A stretch of DNA of 64,000 bases, from contig MNCI01009275.1 of NCBI GenBank assembly GCA_015680685.1, forward strand, positions 212,417-276,416, written 5' to 3'. This document shows positions 43,263 to 55,619 of this stretch, one piece after another. This DNA comes from Gnetum montanum. Its lineage: Eukaryota > Streptophyta > Gnetopsida > Gnetales > Gnetaceae. A program made the translations under genes and the position numbers. The notes under the pieces were generated by a model. It saw only the letters and a list, made by a program, of their open reading frames with translations. It was not told the DNA's origin and did not search any database. How positions within the stretch are numbered: the stretch's first letter is position 1; every line of letters begins with the position of its first letter.

Positions 43263-44231
43263 ACTCATTTTCTCAATGAAGTAACCTAAAAGAGAAATTG
43301 GATATTGTGCTTGATAGGGCTCCTTGTCAAGATCACAAAAAGTCTAAACATCATTAATGTATTTGTTGCAATCTAGCCATTGGATAAAAAAAAAGTAGTG
43401 TTTTTGTATCTTCATTGGATCAAAAAATTGATAATGGAAACCCATGATAATGTTCAAAAATGAAGGTTAATGTCCATTAATGAAAGTTTAATTGTTTATA
43501 ACCTACACTCATTATCTTTCAATATCTTCATTGAATTGAAAAAGTGATATGGAAACCCATGATAAAGGATAGTCTCATGATAGAATTCTATGGCTTAATA
43601 AATAGAATTTTCAAGAGTACATTCTTTATTCTAATCATAACCAAGTTCACAATTTGGTAAAACAAGCACCATATCACAAACTTTGGGAAATTGTATAAGT
43701 CAAAAAAAAAACATTTCTATTTGAATAGCATTAGGAGAGGCATTAATTCAAAAGTAAATTATTTATTTGTTATTATTCCTAATCAAGTACAATTGAAACA
43801 AGTAGATGGCACAAAATTTCTTATGAATAATAAATGTGGACTATGCCATACAAATAGCATTGAAAATGAATCCCACATTTTACTACAATATCCTACATTG
43901 GAGCATGTTAGAAAGAGATGAAATATTACAATTGCAAATTTGATTGATTTGTTTCAAATGTTACTGAGAATGCCTAGTTAATTTTCTAAATGATGTTTTC
44001 AAAACTCACAACATGCATATTTCTATTGTCAAATAGATCTAAAGGGTTTGCAAATGCAATAAAATTTCAGTTTCTATTCATGTTACAATAAACTCAATTA
44101 AAATTCGTTGAAATTTTTAAAATAATAATTATAAACTTCAAAAAACCTTTATATCTTCCTAATTTATTAAAACATAGCAAGCTTATGAAAACTCCAACTA
44201 TTCCTATATTACTTCGAATTATGGGATTTGA

Positions 44232-46470
44232 CTAATGTCAATGTGCAACCCATAATGTTTTGGTTTCTTAGAGGGGATTTGTTCACAAAGGTAAAAAAAT
44301 GCAATTTTGAGTAACATCTCCAAAATATAGCACAAGGTTTGAAACAATACTCAAAGTTTAACTTGTCTTTAAACATAATTTTTTAATTTAGCAACGAATG
44401 ATTTACTTCCTCACCAATTTGCTTTAGAGAGATAGGTTTCCCCTTTGAATGAACAAAAGTTTTAGCATTGCAAATAATTTGTAAAATTATAATCATTCAA
44501 AAACTAACTGAAATATTAAAATTGCTTAGTCTACCATTTTCCAAAAGTTTTGGCATTTCAAATAGTTTGTAAAATTATAATCAATCAAAAACTAGCTATA
44601 AAACTAAAGTTGCTTAGTCTACCATATTTTTTATTCCTTCTCTTTAGCAAATCCACCCTTTTTTTGGTTTATTTTAGTATTCTTTCAATGCCAACTTATA
44701 CATCCTTAACTAAAGGCAAGAATTCCCTTTAAAATAAACAACACCTCAATACAATAATATTGTACAATGAATGTAATTCTACCCATTTTTGTTGGGTCAC
44801 ATTGCAATGATGGTATTTTATGGTACATGTTAATGCAGAGAAACTAAGCTTCCTAGAATTGGAATTTGACACATAATACACAAGAAGAAATATATTCTTT
44901 GTAAATGAAGAATGTTTGCTTATTGATTTTACTTACAAAGTGATGCTTTCCAAAACTATCCATATAACATGGAGTTGATTCCAATTGCAACTATTTTTTA
45001 TTTTCTTAAAACTTTAGCATTTCTATGAACTACACTCCAAACCATGTTCTAAAGATTCAAAGTCTAATTAGATGCACCATATTGTTAATTGGCTCAATTT
45101 AATATCTTGTTTTTGCTGTTTCACTCTTTCAAAAAAAGGTACCAAAGAGTTGAGAAGCCATGTGTGTGAAAGTATTGTGTGTCCTATGTAATTGAAAAAA
45201 ACTATTACCTTAATTTTATTTTTACCAATCATCAAAATATGCAAGGAGCTTTCTCAAGGTCATGTGCAAGTCTCGAGCCTTCAATAACATAGGATGCATA
45301 CTTTTACACAAACTTTATTCACTATGGTTTCTCAACTCTCTAGTATCTTTCTACTTGTTTGTAGTGAATGCCAATGGTGTGGCATTTATAGAACAAAACC
45401 ATGAACAAAATGTCAATTTTATAGGTGTTATCTACATTTTATATTATCGTAAATGCTTTAAACATGATGTGATCCTACGTAGTCCCAAAATGAATTATTA
45501 CAATTTTAAACACTGATGTTAGGTTTATCATACACATGCATAAATAAATAAATAATGTCAATGTACAACCTTGATGATTTGGTTTCCTAGAAGTGATTTG
45601 TTTACATGGAGAAAAACATAAATTTGAGTAGCATTTTTAAAATGTAGCAAGCTTTCAATTACTGATAGTTGACCTTTTTTAAATATGAATTTGTTTACAA
45701 ATGAAAAAAACTCAAATTTGAGTATCATTTCTAAAATCTAGCAAACTTTCAACTACTAACAGTTGACCTTTTTAAATATGAGTTTAGCAACCAATGATTC
45801 ACTTCACTACTGGTTTTACTCTCAAGTCATAGGTTTGCTGGTACAATAAGTATAAGTTTGCAATAATTATCATCATGCAAAAAGTCATAAAATTAAAGCT
45901 TCTTCTTCAAAAATTTCAAAAAGTGTTGCTTCTCTAGATTGCTTCTTCTCTTCTACCAATCTACTTTTATTTTTTAATTCAAATTCAGCATTAATCAGAT
46001 TTTAATTCCAGTTCAGCATTCATCATAGTCTGAAATTCTGCAATATCTATCCCTCACAATCTGAAATTCTGCATCATCTATCCTTCACTTTATTTTAGAC
46101 ACTCTCAATGCTGACCAAAGTTCATGAGAACCAAAGGAATCACATGATAAGGCAAAGGACATTATATACACACTTGAATGAACGCAATTCTGCTCATTTC
46201 TGTTTTTGTTTTTATTGCAGTGATGATATAAAAGCCGTGCACATGTAAATGCAGTCAATTCAGTTGGCTGAATTGGAACAAAAACAAAACATACATCCAA
46301 GTACCTACAAAACCTAGCAAAAATATATTCTGTAAGTCAAAAAGAGTTCCTCAAACTCGTGTAGCGATGTTTTCCAAAACTATCTATACCCATCCATGTG
46401 GGGTCAATTCCAAGTTCAACCCTTTTCTTACTTTTTTTAGGAGGAACCAGGGCATTTCTCTCAACTAAGC
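44232..46470. repeat. Diverged tandem duplication, offset about 1.3-1.4 kb
   Basis: Blocks recur in the same order: AATGTCAATGTRCAACC (44,236 and 45,556), GTTTCYTAGARGKGATTTGT, ACATGTAAATGCAG-like (44,826 and 46,242) and TTTTCCAAAACTATC (44,949 and 46,369). Each half has its own inner duplication (about 85 bp at 44,465-44,630 and about 93 bp at 45,595-45,785). Divergence is high. Confidence 0.65.
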
Positions 46471-46760
46471 TAAAAACGGGTCAGTGAGATTCAAATTAGT
46501 GTTATATGTTAATGTTGGCTTATTCTTCCTCATTGTTTGAACCTGGAAATAGAAAATTTTTATTGCATCCAGAAAATCACATTATTAGGAAAACATACAG
46601 TAAGAAGAAATATACAGTTTAAAATTGTAACCATACTTTTTTTTTACACTACTTAGCATCACATTATGTTTGAAGCATTCATGATAATGGAAAATGAAGA
46701 TAATTTCTATAAAATCTTGGGTTTGTTTTATAAATGCCACACCATATACAATGATTGCAA
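45370..46760. repeat. Inverted repeat, arms about 150 bp
   Basis: Plus-strand 45,370-45,515 and minus-strand 46,760-46,605 are similar over GTGGCATTTATA, AAACATGATGTGAT-like and AATTTTAAAC. The spacer is about 1.1 kb. A third arm copy lies in the second unit of the 2.9 kb duplication at about 49,510-49,690. Confidence 0.6.
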
Positions 46761-49700
46761 ACAAGTTGAGCAAAAGCAAAGGTTCCTTATTTAGAGGTAG
46801 TTTTAATCTGGGAGGGTATTAGAGAGCTGAGAAACATTGTGGCACTTGATCTGCAAAGAGACGAGCTAGGCATCATTGCAGTGAAACCTAGCATTATGTT
46901 GCTGCTACTTACTGCAACTATTTCATTCCAGGAGTAATAAATGCCAAAGTTCAACATTCTTTTATTTCTTTGCTAGTTGCTTAGATTGCTTTCTTCAATT
47001 ATTTAGATTTCAATGAGGCATAACTGGCTACTGATATTGAATATAGAACCAATGTCTTGTGGAATTTGTTTGAATGCAACTTAATAACAAAAACTTTGTA
47101 TTCCATTTAGATGCAATTTTTTTTCTAATAAAAAAAAAAGTTTGTGTTTTTGTATGACTTGAGAATTTAATGAAATGACTGAGATATGAGCTTGAAAGAG
47201 GAGTTGAACAAGCTGAGAGACCATAGTAGGCCAGGCAAGCCGAAGTAGTTTTGAGACTTGCATATGTCCTCCAAAAAACTCCTTTACATCTTCTTCGTTG
47301 GTTTCATCATTATCATCATCCTAGCCTTGTCCCAACAAAATAAGGTCAGCTACATAGCTTGTAAATCAAAATTAAGGTAACACTTTTGGGACAAAAACAC
47401 AATATTGTCACAAAACATCTATAGTCTATACCATCTTTTTCTTGGTAAATCCAATGTTGGTTGACCACTTTTTTAAGTAAACTTTTTCAATTACTATCAC
47501 TCTTACCTTACTGCTACATCATGGTGGCAGCATTTTTCCATTCTTTTATTAATTTTTGACCTTTTGTCAATAGTTTTCTGCTGCCACTAATTCTGAAGCT
47601 CACAAAACAACATAAAAAGGGACCTCACAATGGATGCTCAACCTAAAAGTCTAATCATTTTTGCAAGTTGATCACCCCTAACCAACAAAGTCTATAAAAG
47701 TTGGACTAGATCCAACCTAGCATTTTTGTAGATGAGGCAATGCCAATTTCTCAATTGATTCAAATGCAACATAAAAATTTACATTTGTTTCCACCTAATC
47801 AAGATACTATGCATGTTATAATGATGATGACACAGAATGACAACCATAAAAGAAGATCAGAATAAGGCTAAGACTGACATGGTGGTTGCCCCATTCAATC
47901 CAATGTTTAGCCTCGAAGGATTTTCAGTATCCACTAGAAAGTATACACACATGCACCTTGGAATATGTAACTGGAAATTAGAGTGTGAATGTCATTTGAG
48001 ACACCAATACATACTCAAAGGTGCATGTGAGAAAGAAAACCATTTCCGAATCTTTGATCCCGAATCTTTAAACGCAAAATCTACTGGTTGGATAGCCCCA
48101 ATTCCATATTGCAAGGTTCATGTATGCATACTTTCAAGGGATAGTGAAGAAGTGGGAAAGATGGTGATAAAGGGAAGAAATTCCATAAAGATACATTAGA
48201 TTACTGCTTAATCAACTCAAAGAAGCCAAGCAATCAAAAGCAAGAATTAGCCTTGCAATGTCAAAGTATTCTACTACATTCTAGAAGGCAATGGTTCATG
48301 CAAGTCTTTCGATTGATGGACAACCATAGCCTCTCACCTTATTCTTATTTCCTTTCAAGGTCATCATCCCTACATCATATTTATCATTCCATGCATGGTA
48401 TCTTGATCAGGTATAAACAAATTAAAAATTTTGTTGTTGGGACAATGTCAGAGAAAGAAATGGATAAATAGTCAAAGAGTTTAACAATATTGTCACTATG
48501 ATGCAGTAGTAAGTTAGCAACAACTAATTGAAAAACTCTCATTGAAATGAAATCTAAATAATTCAACAGAAAAATCTAAGCAATAGGCAAAGAACAAAAA
48601 TACAGTGAGCATGTATTACCCCTGAAATGAACACTATAAGTTGCTACTACTTTTGCTCTACTTAATTGCAATGGGTAAATAATGTTCTGAATATTTCCTT
48701 TATCAACTTTGATTAAGAATAAACTGAAAGAAGATATTAAACTGGACTAATTAACAATATGGTGATGAGACTATAGACCTACAATTCCTGTAATTGAAGA
48801 TTTTACAAAACACTAGGCAAGCATGGACTAGGAGGTGCGGTTTTGGGAATAGTTGGGGGAAATTTTCTATCCTAAACATAAATGTGAAAATGGGTTGAAA
48901 CTGGAATCAAATACCAAAAAAAGATAACTTTTCAGAAGCCTACCTATCAAAGTCCAAAGAAACCATTCTTGATCTATAGGTAAATACCTTTCTTAGCCAC
49001 AGATATTGCAATTACTTGGAAGTAGATATTGCAACTACTTTATGTATGTTTTCTTTCCAATCCCAATTTCAACCAAATCAAATGAACAGCATTAAGATAA
49101 AAGCAAAATTACATTCACTCAAATGTGTACAATATTCTTGTCTTGTCACACATTAGGTGACACGTGTTTTCTCCTTATAAAAGTGGAGGGATGGAATTGG
49201 AAATTAACAAAATTTAGAAAGATAAGGCAGAATGGAGGATTCTGAAATGATTAATGTTAAACTGTAATTCAAACAAACCAGCCAACTAGAAGCAACAATA
49301 AGAAAAAAGCATTTTTACCATGACATAAAATAACAAAGCAATATGTATTAAAAAAAAGAGTTGATGGAATGGCAGAAAACAAGTCCCTGTAATATGTTGA
49401 TTTTGGCTTACTCTTCGTCATTATTGGAAACTGAAATTGAAACAAGAAAATTTTATTACAAGGTCCAGGAAATCACATTATTAGGAAAATATACAGCTGG
49501 AAATGTAACGTTTAAAATTATAATCATACTTTTTTTTTAACAATGCAATAAAATTATAATCATATTTTTTTAAAACAATAAGCAAGATCACATTATGTTT
49601 GAAGCATTCATTATAATATAAAATGAAGATGATTCCTATAAAATCTCCTTAGTGCATTGTGTGTACGGGTTTGTTAGATAAATATGACACCATATACAAT

Positions 49701-52343
49701 GAATGCAAACAAGTACAGCACAAGCAATACCAGGTTCCCTATTTATAGAGGGTAGATTCCCCATTTAGAGACAGTTTTAATATGTGAAAGAAAAGAATTA
49801 GAGAGCTGAGAATCATGGTGGTACTTGGTCTGCAAAGAAACAAACTGAGCAATGTTAAAGTGAAGCCCAGCATTATGTTGCTGCTACTTACTGCAACTAT
49901 TTCCTTCCAGGGGTAATAAATGCCACCATCAAACACTCTTTTATTTTCTGTGCTAGTTGTTTAGCTTGCTCTCTTCAATTCTTCAGATTTCAATAAGGTG
50001 TAGTCCTCTAGTCATACTGAATATAGAACCAATGTCTTGTGGCATTTATTGAAATGCAATTTAATAACAAAAACTTTCTATTCCATTTGGATGCAATTTT
50101 TTTTTCTGATAAAAAAAAAGGTTTGTATATGTTTTTTTATGACTTTGAGAATTTAATGAAATGATTGAGATATGAGCTTGAACAAGGAGTTGAATAGGCT
50201 GAGAGGCCATAGCAGGCTGGGTAGCCATTGCAATGTGAAGTATTGTGTACTGGGTTACTACAGTTTTTAGATTTGCACATGTCCTTCAAAAAACTTCTTT
50301 ACATCTTCTTCATTGGTTTCATCATCATCATCAACTTACCCTTGTCCCAACAAAATAAAGTCAGCAACATGGTTTGTAAATTAAAATTAAGATAACACTT
50401 TTGAAACAAAAATATAATATTGCAATAAATCTTGGTCGGCCACTTTGTTGAGTCAACTTTTTCAGTTATTCTCAATCTTACCTTACTGCTACATCATGGT
50501 GGCAATATTTTTCTATTATTTTATTAATTTTTGACCTTTTGTCAATAGTTTTCTGCTGATGCTAATCCTGAATCTCACAAAACAATATAAAAAGGGACCT
50601 CATGATGAATGCTGAACCTAAAAGCCTAATCATTCTTTCAGATTGATCATCCATACCAAACAAAGCCTACAAAAGCCAAACTAGATCCAACCTAGCATTT
50701 TTGTAGATGAGGCAGCACCAATTTTTCAATCAATTCAAATGCAACATAAAAATTTTAATTTGGTTACACCTAATCAAGATGCTATGCATGTTATAATGAT
50801 GATGATGCAGAATGATAACCTTAGAAGGAGATGAGAATAAGCTGAAACTGACATGATGGTTGTCCATCCAATCCAATGTTTTGCCTCACAGGACTCTACG
50901 TATCCACTAGAAAGTATGCACACATCCACCTTGGAATATGCAAATGGAAAATAGATTGAGAATGTCATTTAAGACACCAATACATACTCAAAGGTGCATG
51001 TGAGAAGGAAAATCATTTCCAGATCTTTGATCCCGAATCTTTAAACCCAAAATCCACTGGTTGGACAGCCCCAATTCCATATTGCAAGGTTGATGTATGC
51101 ATACTTTCAAGGGATAGTGAAGGAGTGGGAAAGATAGTAATAAAGGGAAGAAATTCCATAAACATGGATTACTACCTAATCAACTTGGAGAATCCAAGCA
51201 ACTAGAAGCAAGAATTAGCCTTGCAATGTCCAAGTATTCTACTACACTCTAGAAGCCAGTGGTTAATGCAAGTCCTTGGATTGGATTGACAACCATAGCC
51301 TCTCTCACCTTATTCTTATCTCCTGTTAAGGTCATCATCCCTACATCATGGTTATCATTCCATGCATGGTATGTTGATCAGATGTAAACAAATTAAATTT
51401 TTTGTTGTTGAGACAGTATCAGACAAAGAAATGGATAAATAGTCAACAAATTTTAACAATATTGTCACCATGATGTAGCAATAAGCTGGTAACAAGTATT
51501 TAAAAAACTCTCATTGAAATGAAATCTAAATAATTTAATAGAAAAATCTAAGCAACCGGCAAAGAAAAGAAAATAGGATGAGCATGTATTATCCCTGGAA
51601 TGAAACCTCTAAGCTGCTACCACTTTTGCTCTACTTAATTGCCATGGGTAAATAATTCCCTGTATATTTCCTTTATCAACTTTGATTAACAATAAGCCAA
51701 AAAAAACATATTAAACTAAACTAATTAACAATATGATGATGAGACTACAAACTTGCAATTCCTGTAATCAAAGATTTTACAAATGATTGAGCTGGCGTGG
51801 ACTGGTGGTCCCAGTTTTCAGATTAGTTGGGGAAATTACTGATCCTAAAGGTAAACATAAAAAACAGGTTGAACTTGGAATCAAATACGAAAATAAAACT
51901 TTTCAAAAGCATGCCTTTTGAAGTCCAAAGAAACCATTCTTGATCTGCTGTACAATCCCTTTCTTAGCCACAGATATTGCAATTACTGGGAAGTAGATAA
52001 TTTAACTGCTTTAGGTATATTTTCTTTCCAATCCCAATTTCAACCAAAGCAGCTGAACTACATTAAGATAAAGCAGAATTACAATCACTAAAATGTGCAT
52101 GATATTCTTGTCTTGCCACACACTAGGTGATACGACAAGAACGGAACTGGGAAGTTACAAAATTTTTTAAAAACATGGCAGAATGGAGGATTCTGAAATG
52201 ATTATTATTAAACTGTAATTTAAACAAAACAGCGGATTAGCAAGAGAAGCAAAAATAAAAGAAAAGCATTCTTACCATGACACAAAATAACAAAGTAGTC
52301 CGTCGATAAGAAGAGTCCCTGTTACGGCAGAAAAGCAAGTCCC
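46500..52343. repeat. Tandem duplication of about 2.9 kb
   Basis: Unit 1 (46,500-49,395) and unit 2 (49,396-52,343) are co-linear. The offset is 2,896 bp at AAATCACATTATTAGG (46,574 and 49,470) and 2,975 bp at the AGAATGA block (47,834 and 50,809). The units differ by many substitutions and small indels. The 120-codon frame at 47,837-48,199 of unit 1 is broken by a stop within 15 codons in unit 2, so it is not a conserved gene. I recognise no coding domain. Similarity stops at about 52,343, where Copia-leader-like sequence starts. Confidence 0.9.
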
Positions 52344-52376
52344 TCTCTATGCACTTGTACTAATACAACTTCTCTT

Positions 52377-52925
52377 ATGTTTTTTTGGTGTTCATCCACT
52401 ATTTATTATTTAAGTGGTATCAGAAAGAGGATCAACCCTAGATCAGAAAGCTTACCTTATTTTTGGTCTTGTTCTCGGCTCAGTTTCTGCTATTCCTGTT
52501 GTGGACCTTGGATGCTGCAGCAAATCTTCCCTGGTCCGGATCTTGGATCCCCCAGAAAATCTTCTCTCACAGTTCTCCACATCTCGCAAGGGAACTGGAA
52601 TCTGTTGTGTTCTCCACATCCTGCAAAACCAGCACTATCTGTTCCTGCGGACCTTGGCCTCCCCGTGACTGACTGCGAAATCTGCAACGCCATTTCTGCA
52701 CAACTTGCTCTGGTCTGGTTTCTTGGTTTGTGGTTCCTCCATACCACCAAAACCAAATGCCTGTTGCTCCATCTCTGATCTGCCCAAAATCCGCCTCAGA
52801 AGAGTTTTGTATCGCCCTCTGGAACTGTTGCTGTTGCAGCCTCATTGCCTTGGGGAAGGTAAAAAAGCTGCATGTCACCTTGCTCATTCATTGCTCTCCC
52901 AGGACTTCACCTTGGTAAGATGAGC
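52377..52925 (+). mobile_element. Possible Copia-type leader with Met-tRNA primer site
   Basis: TTTAAGTGGTATCAGAAAGAG at about 52,411-52,431 contains TGGTATCAGA, the first ten bases of the primer site for initiator Met-tRNA used by most plant Copia elements. After it comes a GC-richer stretch that differs in composition from its surroundings. No LTR end can be fixed upstream and no gag follows, so this is a truncated leader at best. Its overlapping frames on both strands have no recognisable domain. Confidence 0.4.
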
Positions 52926-54880
52926 ATTGAACCTTTGGTATGATCATTTCAATGGCCTGAGCAGGTTGTAGGGTTGAAACAAAGCAAAATGTTATGGACA
53001 TGATAGGACCAAACAATGGACATTTGGTGGTGACGTGTCTTTGATGTTAAGCAACAAGGCAGAAAATATTGAGACAAAGGGTTGCAACCAAGATAAGGCA
53101 TTGTGGTTGCCATGTTCAAGGGGCACAAATCTCTACCTAAACAATATTGGGTTAAGCATGTCCCCTTCTTAAAGGAGGTCGGCAACTCACGATATCTATT
53201 ATCGAAAGGTGCATCATTAAGGCAAATAGCAATGCTATGGAAAGTGAATTCAAGTAGGGAGTCGATAGTGCAAGGTAGGTAGTACAAGCTTAAAGGCTTA
53301 GCTACACATACCCAAAACGACTTATGATGAATAATAACATGACAAAAGTGGGGGTGTGCTCATTCATGAGCTCACATGAATGGGGAAGGTCATGTTTATT
53401 GGAGCATGGGAGCTATTCAACATGATTAGGACTTGGTAGCTAAGAAGGGGATGGAGGAGGTGAAGCAAGAGGGGTTACCCTATCTTCAACAAAGGCAAAG
53501 GAGAATTCAAAGGGTTAAGGTATGGATATCAAGGATGGCTATGGGAAAGCGAATGGCAATGTTGTAAATGTTGGGTGTGAATTGCCTTTATGTACATGAA
53601 CAACATCCCAAGGAGGTGCAAGTAGGTATAGGTAGTGTCATTGCTAAGTGTGGAATCCAAGGATGGACAAGGGTTCAAAGGTAGAAAACACTAAGAGAGG
53701 AAATGGTATTATTTTCATGTATTTCAAATAGGTCAAAGTTAAATAATGTATGAAGGATTACTTCTTGTAAATTTTGAAATTATTATTATTATGTTTCCTT
53801 TAATCATTGGATATTTTGGGACAATGTGTTTTTTTGTTTTGATACATTGTTCATTCTATTACTTTGTTGATTACAAGGTGGTAGATGTGGACCAAATTCT
53901 CGCCTTCACAAACATTTTGTATCAAATCTTGTAATCATACAAAGCCTAGATATGAGCAAGATCCCTTTGGAATTATCATTTCTAACACTCTTTAATTTGG
54001 TAATAAGGGATAAGTTTTTTTCCTATTTTATTTTTTCCACTATTTAAAACTAAACAAACATTGCATCATATTGACATATTATAAATGTTTAGTACCTTCA
54101 CTATATCCAAAAGAATTAGGCTAAACTAGCACTTAACATAAACACTTGACATTGTGTTTAACTAACAAGACTTAACATGGGTAAGGCTTTTAATTGTATA
54201 CTTTGAGGTTTGGTTAGAAATCTTAAGCATCGTATCTACAAAAGCTTATCTAGGTTTCTAAGGAGCTAAACATGCATTGTAGGTGTTACCACCTAGTTTT
54301 ATAGTGGTAGTCTCTAAAGGTAGAGTGGGAGGACTCATGGTGGAACCTCCCATGTAATAGTTCCTTAATGCAGCCTTACAACTTTCTAGGAAACCTATTG
54401 AGCATACCACTTATCTCAATTATGGATCCAAATTGTTGGTTAAGTATATTGAATAAATGACTCATGAAAAAGGGTAACCTACATGGATGCCCTTCCCTTT
54501 AAAACACTAAAGTTTCCTAGGAATAAGGAGGCACCTACAAACTATCAAAAGTGCTAAACATTAATCATATCACCTTACATGTTTAAAAGCAACAAAATCA
54601 CTTAACTAGAATTACTTAAATTAACTGGTTGTTTATAATCATTTTCATGCATTATGAGGGTGATTTTCCTCTTTCTTATTTAACATTTTGAAAAAGTTTT
54701 GGGATGAAACAAAAGCCCAATGAAAGCTAAAAAGAAGTAAACTGATGACAAAAACATAGAAGAAGGTTATATCAGTGTAGAAGAAGAGATTCGAGTAGAC
54801 TTGGATGAACTTCAAATACCAAAATAAAGTAAAACTAGTGGAAAATGAAGTTTCCACTGTAGCATGGTTATATCACTGTA
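52926..54880. other. No recognised feature
   Basis: There is no domain, LTR edge or repeat that I can identify. Frames are short and show no family resemblance. Confidence 0.5.
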
Positions 54881-55450
54881 GCATGATAACTATAGCTTCA
54901 ACTCATTTCATGTAGTAGTCAATAGTGATGATGATGTAAACCTTTACATTTGACATGGAAGTGATGAATCCCATGAAGTCAATGTCCTAGACATCAAAGG
55001 GCTCTAGTTGTTGGATCCACTATTGAGGCCCTTCCATTTGGACCATCATTCCTCCATCTCTTTGGTAGCACTTGCACAAATAGGAAAAATGATGAGCATC
55101 CTTTAATATTATTGGCCAAAAGTATTCTGACATGAGGATCTTCACAGCTATCCTTTTTTCTGCATAATGGCCCCTGTAAGGATCTTCATGATCACCCTAG
55201 AGGATCCATAGTTGATCAACACTAGGCACACACCATCAAACCAAGTCATTGGCACAAACTTTGTAAAGGTTTCTTTAGATTTTCATATAGTGTTTAACTT
55301 GGTGAAGAAATTGTTGTTTCTTCTTATTGTCCCATTCTTATGGAGTCTCTTGAGTGAGAGGATAGGAAAGAAAATCATCATACTAATTAGTTCCCCTAGG
55401 TTGTTGAATATTGATGGATTTAGCAAAGAAAAGTTCATCTAGAAATTGAT
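54880..55450 (-). pseudogene. A1 Athila-type integrase, N-terminal part
   Basis: The minus strand reads a tether (KKKQQFLHQVKHYM, then KVCANDLV and CVPSVDQ), a decayed H2C2 region (DPYRGHYAEKR, then YLCKCYQRDGG) and the core start PFDV, stop, DIDFMGF with the first catalytic Asp, then ITIDYYMK, stop, VEAI. In Athila elements the same part reads DVWGIDFMGP and VDYVSKWVEAI, so both stops replaced Trp codons. The relic ends at about 54,880 before the second Asp. It belongs with the RT at 57,545-59,010. Confidence 0.85.
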
Positions 55451-55619
55451 CAGATAAAGGCATCTCATCCTCTTGGTTGTCCTATCATAACTAAGATAAG
55501 TGAACAACAACCACATTCATGGTTTCTGAAACACCATCGATTTTGGGCTCTAGTAACTCAACATTAGATTTGTTTGAGCATTAGAACCTAGACAAAATTC
55601 CTCCAAGTTTGGTGTCATA

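Larger units (their letters stand above)
41743..46500. other. AT-rich non-coding region with local duplications
   Basis: Codon-like structure is absent and frames are short and AT-driven. One frame at 43,691-43,921 ends CGLCHTNSIENESHILLQYP, which faintly resembles the zinc-binding end of LINE reverse transcriptases, but nothing around it supports a LINE. The region holds several direct duplications and one inverted pair, listed separately. It may be intergenic DNA or intron of an unseen gene. Confidence 0.5.

Noticed and set aside
43691-43921. Possible LINE zinc-binding end (CGLC...HILLQYP)
   Set aside because: Only a few residues fit, the last Cys is absent, and no RT or endonuclease is nearby.
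47837-48199. 120-codon frame in the 2.9 kb unit
   Set aside because: The second unit has a stop within 15 codons in the same frame, and no domain is recognisable.
52377-52923. Cluster of overlapping frames on both strands as host exons
   Set aside because: Frames overlap in several phases without codon bias, and a TGGTATCAGA primer site fits a retroelement leader better.
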